Counted from the first letter of the stretch, positions 1 through 10,910 are shown. The stretch is DNA of 64,000 bases from Petaurus breviceps papuanus (GCA_028583685.1 JAMXIF010000003.1:55165860-55229859), one strand, 5' to 3'. Numbers and translations: made by a program. Notes: generated by a model from the sequence alone, not told the origin.

Positions 1-29
1 AATCCATGGGACATATATACAGTTAAGTA

Positions 30-185
30 TAATAATGCAGATCTGATCACGTCTCCCTTCTACTCAGTAAACTGCAGTGGCACCCTATTGCTTTGAGGTT
101 CAACTGCAAAGCCCTCTGATATGGCATTTAAAGTCCTTCATAATCTATCTCCCTCTTACCATTCTAGTCCTACACTTTACTTTGA
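30..185 (+). mobile_element. L2-clade LINE 3' fragment
   Basis: The text resembles the well-known 3' region of an old L2/CR1-clade LINE: a 'gatctgatcacgtc' motif, then 'cagtggcaccctattgc', then 'ggcatttaaagtccttca'. The same region recurs at 10,285-10,460. It is short, diverged and non-coding. The clade is from memory and the exact family is uncertain. Confidence 0.55.
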
Positions 186-352
186 GGACAGTTAGGTGAC
201 ACAGGGGATATAGCAATGGGCTTGGAATCATAAAGACTCATCTTCATGAGCTCAAATCCAGTTCCAAACGTCAGCTGTGACCTTGGACAAGTCACTTAAT
301 CCTGTTTGCCTTGTTCCTTATCTGTAAAAAGAGCTGGAGAAGGATTGACAAA
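186..352 (+). mobile_element. tRNA-derived SINE (MAR1/THER1 type), diverged
   Basis: The order is a SINE head (gttaggtgacacagggg), a box-B-like 'gagctcaaatccag', the body 'tgtgaccttggacaagtcac', and 'ttatctgtaaaaagagctgg'. This is the standard marsupial CORE/RTE-tailed SINE layout. The 3' tail is decayed. Confidence 0.6.
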
Positions 353-490
353 AATTGATTGACAAAATTAGGGAGTGACCAATGGAGAGTTTAGGAAGAG
401 ATTATCTAGGAATGTTTGAAAAAGGAAAGAATACTGAGATGGGAGGATCATGGAAAGTTGCACAATGAATTATCAGTTGAGCAGAGACTG

Positions 491-648
491 CAGGGGCGGG
501 GAACCTGTGACCTCGAGGTGACATGTGGCCTTCTAGGACCTCAAGTGGAGTTCTAATTGTTCTGTGAAGTTTAGATTCAGTCAAAGGGCCACAATTGAGG
601 ACCTAGAGGGTCACATGTGGCCTTGAAGCCACAGGTTGCCCACTGCTT
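491..648. mobile_element. hAT-type palindromic MITE, copy 1
   Basis: The terminal inverted repeats start with caggggcggggaacctg and end in an imperfect complement (caggttgcccactg). The halves are inverted copies of each other: 'gacctcgaggtgacatgtgg' and 'tcaagtgg' on the left pair with 'ttgaggacctagagggtcac' on the right. It belongs to the same family as 3,348-3,499. No 8 bp target duplication is visible here, so the ends are approximate. It encodes nothing. Confidence 0.7.
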
Positions 649-710
649 GTCACGAGTAAAAGCTAGGGCTAATGAACAAAGAGAGAAAAGGGCAAGACTG
701 GGTTAAGGAG

Positions 711-1060
711 TGAAGTGCCCACCAGAAATTATACACCAAAGCCCCCTAAACCTGCCAGAAGGGGCCCCTACCAGGGTCTCTGGAAACCACCTGATAGGCC
801 ATAATAGTGAAGGAACTTTTCACATGTGTTGTTAGAAACATACCCTAGATACAAGTCTGTTCTTGTTAGGTACCCAAGACTTTACTAGAAATGGCACCCC
901 CCACCTTGGAACCAAATTTTGTTGTTAGCAACATATTACACTATAAAAATGCATCTTTCAGGAGACTCGAGGCTGGCTTCCTTACTGGGGAGGCAGTCAC
1001 CAGCTGGTTAATAAACACTCCTATCAAATTATAATTGGCTTGGTTGTCATGTCCATTTCA
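711..1060 (+). mobile_element. Solo LTR, ERV-like (fossil)
   Basis: About 350 bp beginning TGAAG and ending TTTCA. It has a TATA-like ctataaaaatgc near 934 and a polyadenylation signal aataaa near 1,010, spaced as in a retroviral LTR. The flanking 4-mers ggag/gtag match 3 of 4, which is weak. No internal region accompanies it. The class is probably ERV1-like by appearance only. Confidence 0.5.
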
Positions 1061-1640
1061 GTAGTAGACCAATGGGGTCCACAATGTAGAGTGTGTGAAT
1101 TTTGGGGGAGGGGGTAAACACCTCTCGATTATTATTCATCCTGTTTTGGTTATACAATTTTAGTTGATTCTTGATTAAAGAAAATTTACTCAGAAAGAAA
1201 TAGAATTTGAAAATCCTGCACACAAATACTTTTAGATATTTAAGACACTTATCAGACACAAGTAGAACACCAGTAACTTCTAATCCTTTCCAAATAAAAT
1301 AACTGTTCAACTGGAGGAAAAGTTTACTTTAGTGCCATGACTAATTTTAATTAGGTTATTCACAATTTAGTTTATTTCCTAGAAACAAAATCATTTATAG
1401 GACAGTTTAGTAGATTCAGAAACCTATGTTAAGTTAAAAAAAAATTATGGTTTCGTCCTAGTGACAGGTTTACTGTGGATGGGGTTACTGTCTGATAGGG
1501 AGCAAATCAATAGTAGGTGCCATTCAGAGATGACATGAAGACATTAGGGTGTAGAAAAATTACTACTGTGGTACCCTTATCACGTTGATGAGTTCTTCCT
1601 GAAACCCTCCATTTTGCAGAAGGACCCCAGATCAGCCATC
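1061..1640. other. No recognised feature
   Basis: Unique-looking AT-rich sequence. I see no exon, promoter or repeat I can name. Confidence 0.5.
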
Positions 1641-1975
1641 CCTTGTTCTCCAGGATTTGCTACCACCTGCCCCTTTCATGTGCTATCTCCTTCCATTAGG
1701 ATGTAAGGTCCTTGAGGGCAGAAAATATTTTTTGAAGGGGGGAAAGCAAGGCAGTTGGGGTTGTGACTTGCTGAAGGTCATACATCTAGTAAGTGTCAAG
1801 TGTTTGAGGCTGGATTTGAACTTAGGTCCTTTTGACTCCAGGGCTGGTGCTCTATTCACTGTGCCACCTAGCTGCCGCAAGCATCTTTGTGCTTTTATGT
1901 GTGTCCCCAGTACTTAGTTCAGTGCCAGACAAATTGTTAACTTTTAACAAATGCTTATTGACTGACTGTTAGGCA
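1640..1975 (+). mobile_element. L2-type LINE 3' end, split by a SINE
   Basis: The left part has 'ggatgtaaggtccttgaggg' and the right part 'gtccccagtacttagttcag' then 'caaatgcttattgactgact'. Together these are the classic L2-type 3' terminus. The SINE at 1,735-1,880 interrupts it. Confidence 0.65.
1735..1880 (-). mobile_element. tRNA SINE (MAR1/THER1 type) inside an L2 end
   Basis: Antisense SINE body and head: 'gaaggtcatacatctagtaa', 'tgaggctggatttgaactta' and 'tgtgccacctagctgcc'. The RTE-type tail is missing. Confidence 0.75.
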
Positions 1976-2054
1976 TGAATATGTAGCTACAAATGGTAGA
2001 GTGTTGTAACTGCTTCTGCTGGAGTCAGAACCTGCGTTCAGATCTTACCTTAGA

Positions 2055-2290
2055 GGAGATTAAGTAGGACAGTAGATAGAATGCTGGGCCCAGGAGTCAG
2101 TAAAAACCTGTGTTCAAGACCAACCTCATATTAGACTTCCTAGCTATGTGACTCAGGGAAAATTATTTGTGTCTGCCTCAATTTCCTCGATTATAAAATG
2201 GAGAATAATAGCACCTATCTCCCAGGGTAGTTGTGGGGATCAAAAGAGATAATATTTGTAAAACCTTTTAGCACAGTGCCTGGCACATTT
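2055..2290 (+). mobile_element. THER1/MIR SINE
   Basis: A nearly complete element: head 'aggacagtagatagaatgc', box-B area 'gtgttcaagacc', CORE 'tagctatgtgactcaggg', 'ctgcctcaatttcctc', and the L2-like tail 'cccagggtagttgtgggg' through 'cacagtgcctggcaca'. Confidence 0.8.
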
Positions 2291-2556
2291 TGTTGTTGTT
2301 GTGTTTGTCTTTTGTTTTTGAAGAGTTCCATGGCATCGGGGAGATGATGACATGACTTGCAGTTGACTTTGATTTAAGTGAGGGAGGACTGTGCAAGGTC
2401 ACAAGCCTCACTTTCTCCTCCAGAGCCATCTGAGTCCAGTGACCAGATATTCATCAGGATGGCTGAAGGTGGCCCAGGATGCAATGGGAGACCCTGGCCC
2501 TTTTAGTCTAAGGCCTTTTCAGGTACTCACTTAGGGTGAGGCCATTCAGTGAACAG
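2291..2556. mobile_element. Unclassified marsupial interspersed repeat
   Basis: It starts with a TTG-rich tract, then 'ttgaagagttccatggcatc', 'gacttgcagttgactttgat', 'tcctccagagccatctgagt', 'ggcccaggatgcaatgggag'. I recognise the consensus as a repeat common in marsupials but cannot place its class. Confidence 0.5.
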
Positions 2557-3340
2557 GCCTCTTTAAGAATCAAGTTAAGGTTGGGGGCATATAGTACATG
2601 TATAAGAATATACAAATTAAATACAAGATAATTAGGGAAAGGGGAACACAAGTAGTTGGGAAGATCTCGAAAGGTTTCATATTTAAGGTGTTGCCTGAGT
2701 TGCATTTTGAGGGACATAAAGGATTCTTTGAAGTAAAGGTAAGGAAGGACTGTGTTCTAAGTTTGGGAATACAAAAGCAGAAAAATCTGAGCTAACGTTG
2801 GGTGAGGACATTGGGGGAAGGCCTGTTTGTCTAGTCTGTAGAGTGTGGGAAAGGAGCAGTGTGCAAGACCTGGACTTTAAATTCAACCAGTCAATTTAAC
2901 AGGCATTTATTAAGCACCTGCTATGTGACGGGTCCTCTGCTAAGTTCTGCCAATATAAAGAAAGGTAAATCCATCACCACAACAACAAGACCAACCAACC
3001 AAACCAAACCCAAGAAAAATCTCTACTGTCAAAGAGCTGTTTAGTAGATGGAGAGGAATGGGGAGAAACTTGAGTCAGGGCGACCCATTAGGAAGACATT
3101 GCATTAGTCTAGGTGAGAGGACTAAAGTGTTGACTTTGTGGGAATAGAGGAGGGGTTGGGTGTGAGAGATGTTGTGAAGGGAGAAATGCTAAGATTTAGT
3201 AACTAATTATATAAAGGAGGCAAGAAAATGAGAAGTCGAGGATAATGCTAAGGTTAAAAACCTAGGAGGCTAGAAAAATGGGAGTGCTTATGTAGAAATA
3301 GGAAGTTTGGTTAAAGGGTAGGTTTGGAGGAAAGGTAAGG
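2557..3340 (-). mobile_element. L2-clade LINE 3' region mosaic
   Basis: Several pieces of the same old LINE 3' region lie antisense. They include an 'aaaggtttcat...aaggtgttgcctgag' block, a 'caggcatttattaagcacct' terminus block (about 2,890-3,045), and a 'gggagaaacttgagtcaggg' block (3,045-3,335) that also occurs at 4,700 and 28,650. There may be more than one insertion. It is heavily decayed, with no open frame. Confidence 0.55.
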
Positions 3341-3347
3341 CCTAGAC

Positions 3348-3499
3348 CAAGGTTAGGGAACCGTGGCCCTCTAGGTCCTCAAGTGTGGCCCTTTGACTGA
3401 ATCCAGACTTGTTTTGTGAAGTTTGGATTCAGTCAAAGGGTTGTACTTGAGGACCTAGAGGTCACATATGGTCTCTAGGCAGCAGGTTCCTCACCCCTG
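3348..3499. mobile_element. hAT-type palindromic MITE, copy 2
   Basis: 152 bp foldback. Left arm 'ccctctaggtcctcaagtg' and 'ccctttgactgaatccag' pair with right arm 'ttggattcagtcaaaggg' and 'cttgaggacctagagg' around a short loop near 3,408. The right end reads cacccctg. It is flanked by an 8 bp near-duplication, gcctagac (3,340-3,347) and acctagac (3,500-3,507). That size fits hAT transposition. It is non-coding and would have needed transposase in trans. Confidence 0.8.
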
Positions 3500-3579
3500 A
3501 CCTAGACAAATAATAATGAATGATTCATTGTCACCTTGGAAGGCACTGTCTGGTAAAGCCTCTTAGGGAATTGTGCTAT

Positions 3580-4095
3580 CTTGTAGTTTTGTTAACAGAT
3601 TAGATAAAGACAAAGCCCATCATATCTGTAGATGATACAAGGTCAGAAGGGATACGTATTAATTTGAATGTCAGGGTTAGGATCCAAAAAGGTCTTTGCA
3701 GACATTAGTACAAATCTAGTAAGATAAAATCTAATTGTCATAAATACAAACACATCTCATACGTGTCCAGAAATCAGTGCCACAGGTGCAAGATGGGGGG
3801 AGATATAGCTAACAGATTTTGTGTACTATAAGTTCAGTATAGATCAATGAGGTGATATGGCAGCTCTCCTTTTCTCTCCTCTCCTTTAACCTTACACCCG
3901 AAAAAAAACAAACCCAAAATGAAACAAAGAAAGGAATAATGTCTAAGTATAGAAAGTATAGGCACTCAGCCCTGTACAGACTTAGTGTGAAGTACTGTGT
4001 TCAGTTGTAGGCATCTCATTTTAAGAATGACATTGATAAGTTGAAGGACCTATAGGAGCAGGTGGCTAGAAATTTGAAATTCCTTGAGGTTGCAT
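3580..4095 (+). mobile_element. CR1-clade LINE, reverse transcriptase C-terminal part
   Basis: The sequence around 3,620 reads as the remnant RT motif VDDT (for F/YADDT). Text typical of CR1 follows: 'aggatccaaaaaggtctttg', then at about 3,985-4,060 'tgaagtactgtgttcagttg' and 'catctcattttaagaatgac'. It is diverged and has no open frame. The continuation lies at 6,085-6,470, beyond an L2-clade insertion, so this is the left half of a split element. Confidence 0.65.
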
Positions 4096-6084
4096 CGTAT
4101 CAACCAATCAATAAACATTTATTAGGCAGCTATTATTTTCTAGGCACTGTGCTAAGCACTGGGGATACAAAAAGAGGCAAAAGACAGTTTTGGTCCTGAA
4201 GGAACTTAAAATCTAACGGGGAAGAAAACATGCAAATAAACATATGCAAAGCCAGCTAAATAAGGGATAAATAGGAAATAATTAATGGAGAGAAGGCACT
4301 GGAATTAAGAGGGGTTGGGGAAGGCTCCCTGTAGAAGGTGGGACTTCAGCTGGAATTTGAAGGAAGTAAGGGAGGTCAATAGTCAGAGCAGGGAAGGAAA
4401 GCATTCCAGGCATAGAGGACGGCTGGAGAGAATGCCCAGAGCTGAGAGATGGAGTATCTTGTTAATGAAACAGCCAGGAAGACTATGTCACTGGGTCAAA
4501 GAGTATGTGTCAGGGAGTAAGGCATAAGAAGACTAGAAAGGTAGGAGGGGCTAGATTATAAAGGGCTTTGAATGCCAAACAGAGCATTTTGTATTTGCTC
4601 CTAGAGACAATAGGCAGTCACTATGGTTTATTGAATGGGGGAGAGGGGTGGTGACAGGATGGGACTTGTGTTTTAGAAAAATCACTTTAGTGACTGAATG
4701 ATAGATTGGAGTGTGGAGAGACTTGGGCAGGTGTAATGTTAATGAGATAAAAGATCTTCCCACCCATTAATAGGCCTTACCTGTAGCCCATTAAGGGAAA
4801 CTTGTTTAGAGGAGGTTTGCTTGTAGGAAGACTTTTATACCTTTTGTTAATTTATAATTAGGCACTGAGACATGAGGGTTGCGATACCATCTGGCTCTAA
4901 AAGGGGTATATATACTCTGAGGTTAGCATTTTGACTCACTCATTGGAAGAGTCTTCCTGTGATTTAACCAGATAAGACCTGTTAAGGATCTCTTCCACCC
5001 AACCCCCTTTGAAAAACCCAGATGTTGGTGCTTCTCTCTCTGGTAACTATGTATGTATTGCATTGGTCAGACAGTTGGATCTCTCTGTTGATCTGTGCTA
5101 ATTTCTCAGACAGAAACCCTGTCTATTGGTATTTATTTTTCTTCTTGTATTTTCTCTATTTTATCTGTTTGTATTTTCTCTGAAGTTCAGTTCTGCTGCT
5201 GACTTTTCCTCTGAACTAGTGAATGTAATTTAAAAAGATTGTTGAGCCCTAAATAACTATCTTTCCTAGTAAAGCAGATCAAAGAATCTGTGCTAGTAGC
5301 CATCCTGTGTATGCCAGTGTGTTTGCAAACATCATCAGGCAAACCCATGAGCAGGCTATTAAAATAATCAAGGCATTAAGTGATGAGCATCTGTACTAGA
5401 TTGGTGGTAGTGTCAGAGGAGAGAAGGGGGTGTATTTAAAAGAAATTGATAGGCTTTGGCAATAGCTTGGATATGAGGAGTGAGAGATAGGAAAAAATCC
5501 AGGATGATTCCTAGGATGCAAGTTTGAGGAACTGGGAAGATGGAATTGCCCTCTACAGTAATAAAAAAAAGGTGGCAGTGGTAAGGAGGGTTAAATTTAA
5601 GAAGTCTACTGGACATCCAGTTCAAGATATCAGAAAGGTAGTTGGAAATGCATGATTAGAGGTCAGCAGATAGATTAGGACAGTAAAAGCAGATTTGAGA
5701 ATCATTAATAGAAACATGATAATTAAATCCATTGGAGCTGATAAGATCATGAAGTGAAGTAGAATAGAGATAGAAGAGAAGAGGGCCCAGGACAGGATCC
5801 TGATGGACACCTATAGTTAGAAGTCATGATTTGGAGGAAGATTCAGCAAAGCAAGCAGAGAAGGAGGGCTCCGATTGATAGGAGAGAAACCAGGAGAGAA
5901 TGGTGTACTGCAAACCTAGAAAGTAGAGAGTATCAAGGAGGAGAGAGTAAGTCACAGTGTCAGTGGCTACTGAGAGGTCAAGGAGACTGGGGATTGAGAA
6001 AAAGCCATTGGATTTGGCGACTAAGAGATCATTAGTAACTTTGGAGAGGGCAGGTTGGGTGAAATGAAAAGGTCAGAAATAAGA
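4096..6084 (-). mobile_element. L2-clade LINE with reverse transcriptase remnant, split by an LTR
   Basis: On the minus strand, 5,810-5,625 reads like the conserved RT segment with LGPLLFSIY and the region after it (remnant SWALFSSISILLH). 5,625-5,413 reads NWMSSRLLKFN and ILGIILDFFLSLTPHIQ, matching the family's W(M)SNRHLKLN and LGVILDSSLSLTPHIQ blocks. Toward 4,100 come the 3' UTR and an antisense 'caataaacatttattagg' terminus. Stops and frameshifts are frequent, so it is long dead. A solo LTR sits at 4,732-5,331. The element lies inside a CR1 of opposite strand. Confidence 0.7.
4732..5331 (+). mobile_element. Solo LTR, family A (fossil)
   Basis: About 600 bp from TGTAATG to AAACA, matching 55,245-55,810 along its length. 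Shared blocks include 'tgtaatgttaatg', 'cattaagggaa', 'tttgcttgtaggaag', 'cttttcctctgaactagtga', 'gtatgcca'. A TATA-like motif (ggtatatatact) is near 4,907, and a late 'tttcctagtaaagcagatc' (aataaagcagatc in the sister) suggests the polyadenylation region. It interrupts an L2-clade LINE. The target duplication is not clear here, so the right end could be off by a few bases. Confidence 0.7.
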
Positions 6085-6470
6085 TGGCAAGGAGTTAAGA
6101 AGAGACCATTAGAATCAATGGAAATAACCAATGGTGTTTAGCCTAGAGAAGAAAAGACTTGGTAGTGGGAGGTAGAATATCATAGCTGTCTTCAAGTGAA
6201 AGGCTTTCTTATGGAAGACTGACTAGTCTTTTTCTGCATGGTCCTGGAAGAGCAATGTCTAGAAATTGAAAAGGATAGAATTTTAGCTTTGATATAAGGA
6301 TGAACTTCCTGACAAAAGCAAAATGGACTTCTTTGTAAGGAAGCGGGATCCTCTTCATTAGAAGTTATTAAGCAAAGCATATATAGCTGCATGTGAGGTA
6401 TCATATAAAAGAAATTCTTCTTTAAGTATGGTTTGAATCATAAGGTCTTTTAATTCCCTTCCATCTCAGA
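6085..6470 (+). mobile_element. CR1-clade LINE 3' part (right half of the split element)
   Basis: Matches the typical CR1 3' text: 'tttagcctagagaagaaaag', 'atcatagctgtcttcaagtg', 'gatataaggatgaacttcct', 'cccttccatctcagagatgc'. It continues from 3,580-4,095 in the same orientation, with an L2-clade LINE between. Confidence 0.7.
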
Positions 6471-6534
6471 GATGCTGTGGGTTTTTTTTCTTGGTCCAAG
6501 TTGTTTGTTTTAGTTCCCTAGGAATCCTATAGTA

Positions 6535-6758
6535 CAGAGATGTCAAACACACTGCCTAAGAGCCTCATGTGGCCCATAGCACTCCTGAGTGGAGCCCAAA
6601 CCAGATTAAAATATGATTAGGAATTATGTAACAGAGCAAATGAGAATGCAATAAACCATAGATAATATTACCTTTTAAAACCAAGTCAAGATGCAGACTG
6701 CTGGGATCCTTATGTATGTAGTTTAGTGGGCCCTGTTTCTATTTGTTTGACACCTTTG
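6535..6758. mobile_element. hAT-type MITE, second family, intact ends
   Basis: 224 bp with inverted ends cagagatgtcaaacac and gtttgacacctttg. It is flanked by a perfect 8 bp target duplication, ctatagta, at 6,527-6,534 and 6,759-6,766. Internal text 'ctcatgtggcccatagcact' and 'ccaaaccagattaaaatatg' is shared with the fragment at 29,470-29,566. It has no open frame, so transposase came in trans. Confidence 0.88.
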
Positions 6759-6879
6759 CTATAGTAAATGAATCTTAGCTCTTGATTCCATAGTAAATTA
6801 CATTTCAGCGTGTAGTAAATGATATAATTGTGACTGAGCTAATACACTCTTTAGAATCATGGATGGATTTTCACCAACA

Positions 6880-6965
6880 CCTCTGTATGTCAGTTTCCTC
6901 CTCTGTAAAAGGAGAGAGTTAAATTAGATAATCTCTAAAGACCCCACCAGTGCTAAATCTTGTGA
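6880..6965 (+). mobile_element. MIR/THER1 3' fragment
   Basis: 'gtcagtttcctcctctgtaa' followed by 'gttaaattagataatctcta' matches the 3' half of a MIR. Confidence 0.6.
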
Positions 6966-7042
6966 ATCTGTTAATTTATAAAAGATGGAAACCAACTGGG
7001 AGACTTGCAGTTATTCAACGTCAAATTTTGGAGCTTAGTAAT

Positions 7043-7297
7043 TTTGTTGTTGTTCAGTCATGTCTGACTTTTTGTGAGCCCATTTGGGGTTTTCTTGGCA
7101 AAGATATTGGAATGGTTTGTCATTTACTTCTCCAGCTCACTTGACAGATGAAGAAACTGATTGCAAACAGGGTTTAAATGACTTGCCCAGGGTCACACAC
7201 CTAGCAAGTGTCTTAATCTAGATTTGAACTCAGGAAGAGGAATCTAACTCCTACTCCAGGACACTCTCGCTATCTACTGCACCACCTAGCTGTCCTT
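7043..7297 (-). mobile_element. MAR1-type SINE (tRNA head, RTE tail), near full length
   Basis: Read on the minus strand it has a tRNA-like head (reverse of 'gcaccacctagctgtcc'), body, and RTE-type tail. The plus strand shows the tail end 'ttgttgttgttcagtcatg' and 'ccatttggggttttcttggc'. Propagation was presumably by an RTE LINE. Confidence 0.85.
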
Positions 7298-10284
7298 TAA
7301 CTCAGTAATTAACACAGACACGATTGGTAGAATGCAATTGCTTTCTTTCTCATTGGTCTTTCTTCAACCTGATATTCACACTATTTTAGTAATTTCTTAT
7401 AGATCTTCTGGAGACCTAGATTTTAACTGAGAATAATGCTGTAGCTGGAGGGTGGGAGGGTTGGGAGAGGCTGGGTACTGTTACTATCAGTCTCCAGAGA
7501 GCAGTGGATTGTGGGTAGTGGTATGTGGGGTTCTCAGAGGGCAGTATGAGGTGACTGACTCTAGTGGTGGTGATGTTTAGATTCCAGCATCTATGGGGCT
7601 GAATGAGGCAACTGTATCTAGTTGCTATTATTGTTCGGGCTAGAAAGAATCAGAAAACAGGGAAGGAGTGCCTAAAATAAAGTGATGATTTCTTAATTTT
7701 TCTGTAAGTGGAACCTAGTTAGTAACTGATTCTTGATCCACTAGGGGGAAAATATCATTCTTCAGTATGTGAAGTGAGGCCTTGAAGACCTCTTTCTATT
7801 TGCTCTGTGTAGATTGTAAAGATTTTTTTTCCCCCTTTCCAGAAAATGGATTGGATTTAGTGCCTGGACAAATTCCTGAGGAAAAGTCTTAGGCAACTGA
7901 TACTAAAACTTTAGCTAAAAGAATTGTGTCCTAAAGTCCCCAAATATCAATTGGTCCTTTAAAATTTATTTTGTATATTTAAAATTATATGTAATTATTT
8001 CCTGTCACAATTAAATTTCAAGTATTAAACATCAACCTGGATTTACTTTAGGGTTATGTCTAAATTTATCTGGTCATGTGGAGACACAGCTTGAAGATGA
8101 TCAAGTTTGTAATTCCTATTGCTTTTATTGATAATTCACTATGGGATTATAGTTAATGAAGGTGAACGATCATTTCTCAAAGGTATTATTTACCATTGAT
8201 TCAAGGCATTATCTCACTGGGAGTTTCCTGCATCTATGAAATCACCCATCTGGTTCCTTGTCTCCCCCCCCATCCCCACCCTGCAAATGTATGCATTACT
8301 ACATGATGCTATGTCTGCATATGTGGTACTCAACTTCTACAACATAAAATTGGCCACATCTTGTTCAGATTTTATAACAAAATACTTTAAATTCACATTA
8401 ATTATCCTCATATCATGCAAAACTAGTCCCTGAAGTCAGGAAAGCACATTGGCAGGTTACATTTCTCTGAGGTAAAAAAGCAAAAGAAAATGAAATTATT
8501 CTAAAATCAAACATTTGAAAAATTCTATTAAAAGTAAGAGCTTCTATGAAAAAAGAAGGGCTTCTAAAAGGGAGACAGGTGAACAAACCTGCATTATGGT
8601 ACTTTTAAAAAAGATAAACCTGACCATAAAGTACATTGTTTCATAAGAAGTGTCCATTTGAAAAGCTGTATCATTTTCTACGGTATAGCATGAGATCCTT
8701 AATTGTTCCGTCTCCTTCCACAGATAGAATGATTACTGGTGCTGGTTGGGGTTTTGCAAGGGATTAGTTGTATTGTTTTGAGACAGTCTGCTTGCTCTGT
8801 TTTGCTGACTTGCCCTTAGTTTCAAAGAAAAGGCTTGAATTCCTATTGGTTACTATTAACCTCGACCAAACCTATATGTTAGTTATGACTAAAGGCAGGA
8901 TTTAGTAAAGACTTAGTAAGCTTATTTGTTGATAGTAACATGGTTCTGCTACCTAAGGTAGGAGTGTTATAAAACTCAGACGTTTGCTGGTGCACTGGGA
9001 TCTCTGTCTAATAATATTGTCTAAGGAAGGATTAGTTAACAGCACTAAGATGAATATAAAATGCAGACATAGTGATATACTGGGACACTAGGGCCTTTGT
9101 CTAATAAAAATATTGTCTAAGGAAGGATGAACTTTTTAGTATGGTGAAGAGAGTGGAAAGTTTAGATGGATTAATAAATACTGTAAAGATGAAAAGGAAA
9201 AAAAGGATGTGCTTATCATAAACACTTTCTAAATCTTTGATTTTGAAATGTGGAAGTCTAAACTTGGCAATAATAAATAATCCATTGTTAGTAAATTTAG
9301 GTTAAATCACTACAGATAGTTTGCTTGGCTCCTTCAGCATTTGGAAATGGTATTTCTCACCTCCTCCACACTGGTCTTTTCTGTTGCTTGCCAAGTTCTT
9401 TAAGGAGGGAAAAATCTCTTAATTCTGGTTAGAGGTGTTTCAGAAGTTACATAAAGAGAAGCCTTGCAAGAACTTTACTTGCAAGAACATTAGCTCAGCA
9501 GTGTGGCTCACTTCTAAATAAGCTTTACTTCAGGAAGTATTTATGCTTGTCCTGTAGAACAGAGCTGCTAGTAAACACCCATGATTTAAAGGCCTTTCAC
9601 ACTGTGAGACCTCAGCATACCTAGCCCACTCCTTCATTATACTGCTTAAACAACTTAAGGATGTATAAAATAAATTTGCACTAAAAAACCACATTAACCT
9701 ATATCAAAAAAGACAATACATTTCAAAAGGAAAAGTGGTGTTCTCAAATGAAATTTTTTTGCATCATTTTGTGTTTTTGCATATAAGCCTTTTTTTTGTT
9801 TTGAGTGAAAATCAAAATCAAATTGGCACATTGTAAAACCAATACTCCCATGTGGTCCAACACTTCTAATCCTAAAGTATAGACTGCTTTCATATATCAG
9901 AATTAAGAAAGGATCCTCCACTGGTTATTTTGATGAAATGCCAGATGTTATCATTTGACATAATAGCATCCTTGTAACTTGAATATGCTAAGTGTGTCAG
10001 TAGGGGGATTGAAAGCAATTGCACCGTCTCCTGGTTATTGAGGGACTTTCTACAAGCCCTTAGCCATTTAGTTTGGTTAGTCTTGTAACTATAGTTCCCA
10101 GGAACAAATTGCATAGGTGTATTCTGGTCCATTCAGGTAATAACAGAATCTCCTATTGCTTTATAGTTTGGGACCAAATCTCACATCCAGAAAGCGTACA
10201 AATTGGGGGAAAATTTCCTCATAAAATGAGTAGTCAGAGTAGAGAACTTGGCTTTGGCTTTCAGATTAATTGAGGTTATTGTTG
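7298..10284. other. Repeat-poor stretch, no gene seen
   Basis: About 3 kb with no element I can name apart from a local imperfect duplication at 8,994-9,128. Short open frames on both strands show no domain or composition that looks coding. Ancient repeats decayed past recognition cannot be excluded. Confidence 0.45.
8994..9128 (+). repeat. Imperfect two-copy local duplication
   Basis: 'actgggatctctgtctaata' + 'atattgtctaaggaaggat' at 8,994 recurs at about 9,080 as 'actgggacactagggccttt' + 'gtctaataaaaatattgtc' + 'taaggaaggat'. The period is about 90 bp. I do not recognise it as a known element. Confidence 0.65.
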
Positions 10285-10910
10285 AAGTGTTTGACCTTAA
10301 AAGCCAATTACAATCTGACCCTAACCTGTCTTTCTAGATCTAGACAAATTTCATATTATTTCCCATATACTTTCCCAAAGACACACACAATTCCCAATAA
10401 TTGTCCTATTTACTGTTCCCATAGCAGTATATTCACATCTCCAGCTTCCATACATTTGTAAAAGCTCTCACAGCAGAGTTTTCTCTCCTGTCTTCCATTT
10501 CTGAGAAGTCCTAAAACCCTGGGCAGCTATGCAGCATAGTAAAATCTGGCCTCAGGTACTAGCTGTGTGACCCCAGACTAGTCACTTAACTCCATTTGCC
10601 TCGGTTTCCTTATCTGTAAAATGATCTGTAGAAGGAAATGGCAAACCAATCCATTTTTTTTTTTTTGCCAAGAATGAAGAGTCAAACACAAATGAACAAC
10701 AACAGCAAAGCCCTTGTGGACATTTCAAGCACTACTTCCTACATATCATCCTTCCTGATGCCAGTGCCCCTCCTGCAACTACCTTGAATTTACCTTGTAT
10801 GTATTTTCTATTGACCATACTGTGTATATGCATACAACAAAATGTAAGGTGCCTGATGGCAGAGACTCAATTTTTTTGTTGTTTATGTCTTCTGTTTTTG
10901 GTGTTTGTCA
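10285..10910 (+). mobile_element. L2-clade LINE 3' region, split by a SINE
   Basis: Left part 'gaccttaaaagccaattaca' and 'ctgaccctaacctgtctttc'; right part 'ttcctgatgccagtgcccct' and 'aaaatgtaaggtgcctgatg'. This is the order of an L2-clade 3' end, as at 30-185 and 1,690. The MAR1 copy at 10,515-10,705 separates the parts. Confidence 0.55.
10515..10705 (+). mobile_element. MAR1-type SINE with shortened head
   Basis: Starts 'gggcagctatgcagcatagt', then 'ggcctcaggtactagctgtg', 'cggtttccttatctgtaaaa', and a tail 'gaagagtcaaacacaaatga' plus (AAC)n. Part of the tRNA head is missing relative to full copies. A T-run interrupts it near 10,655. Confidence 0.75.
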
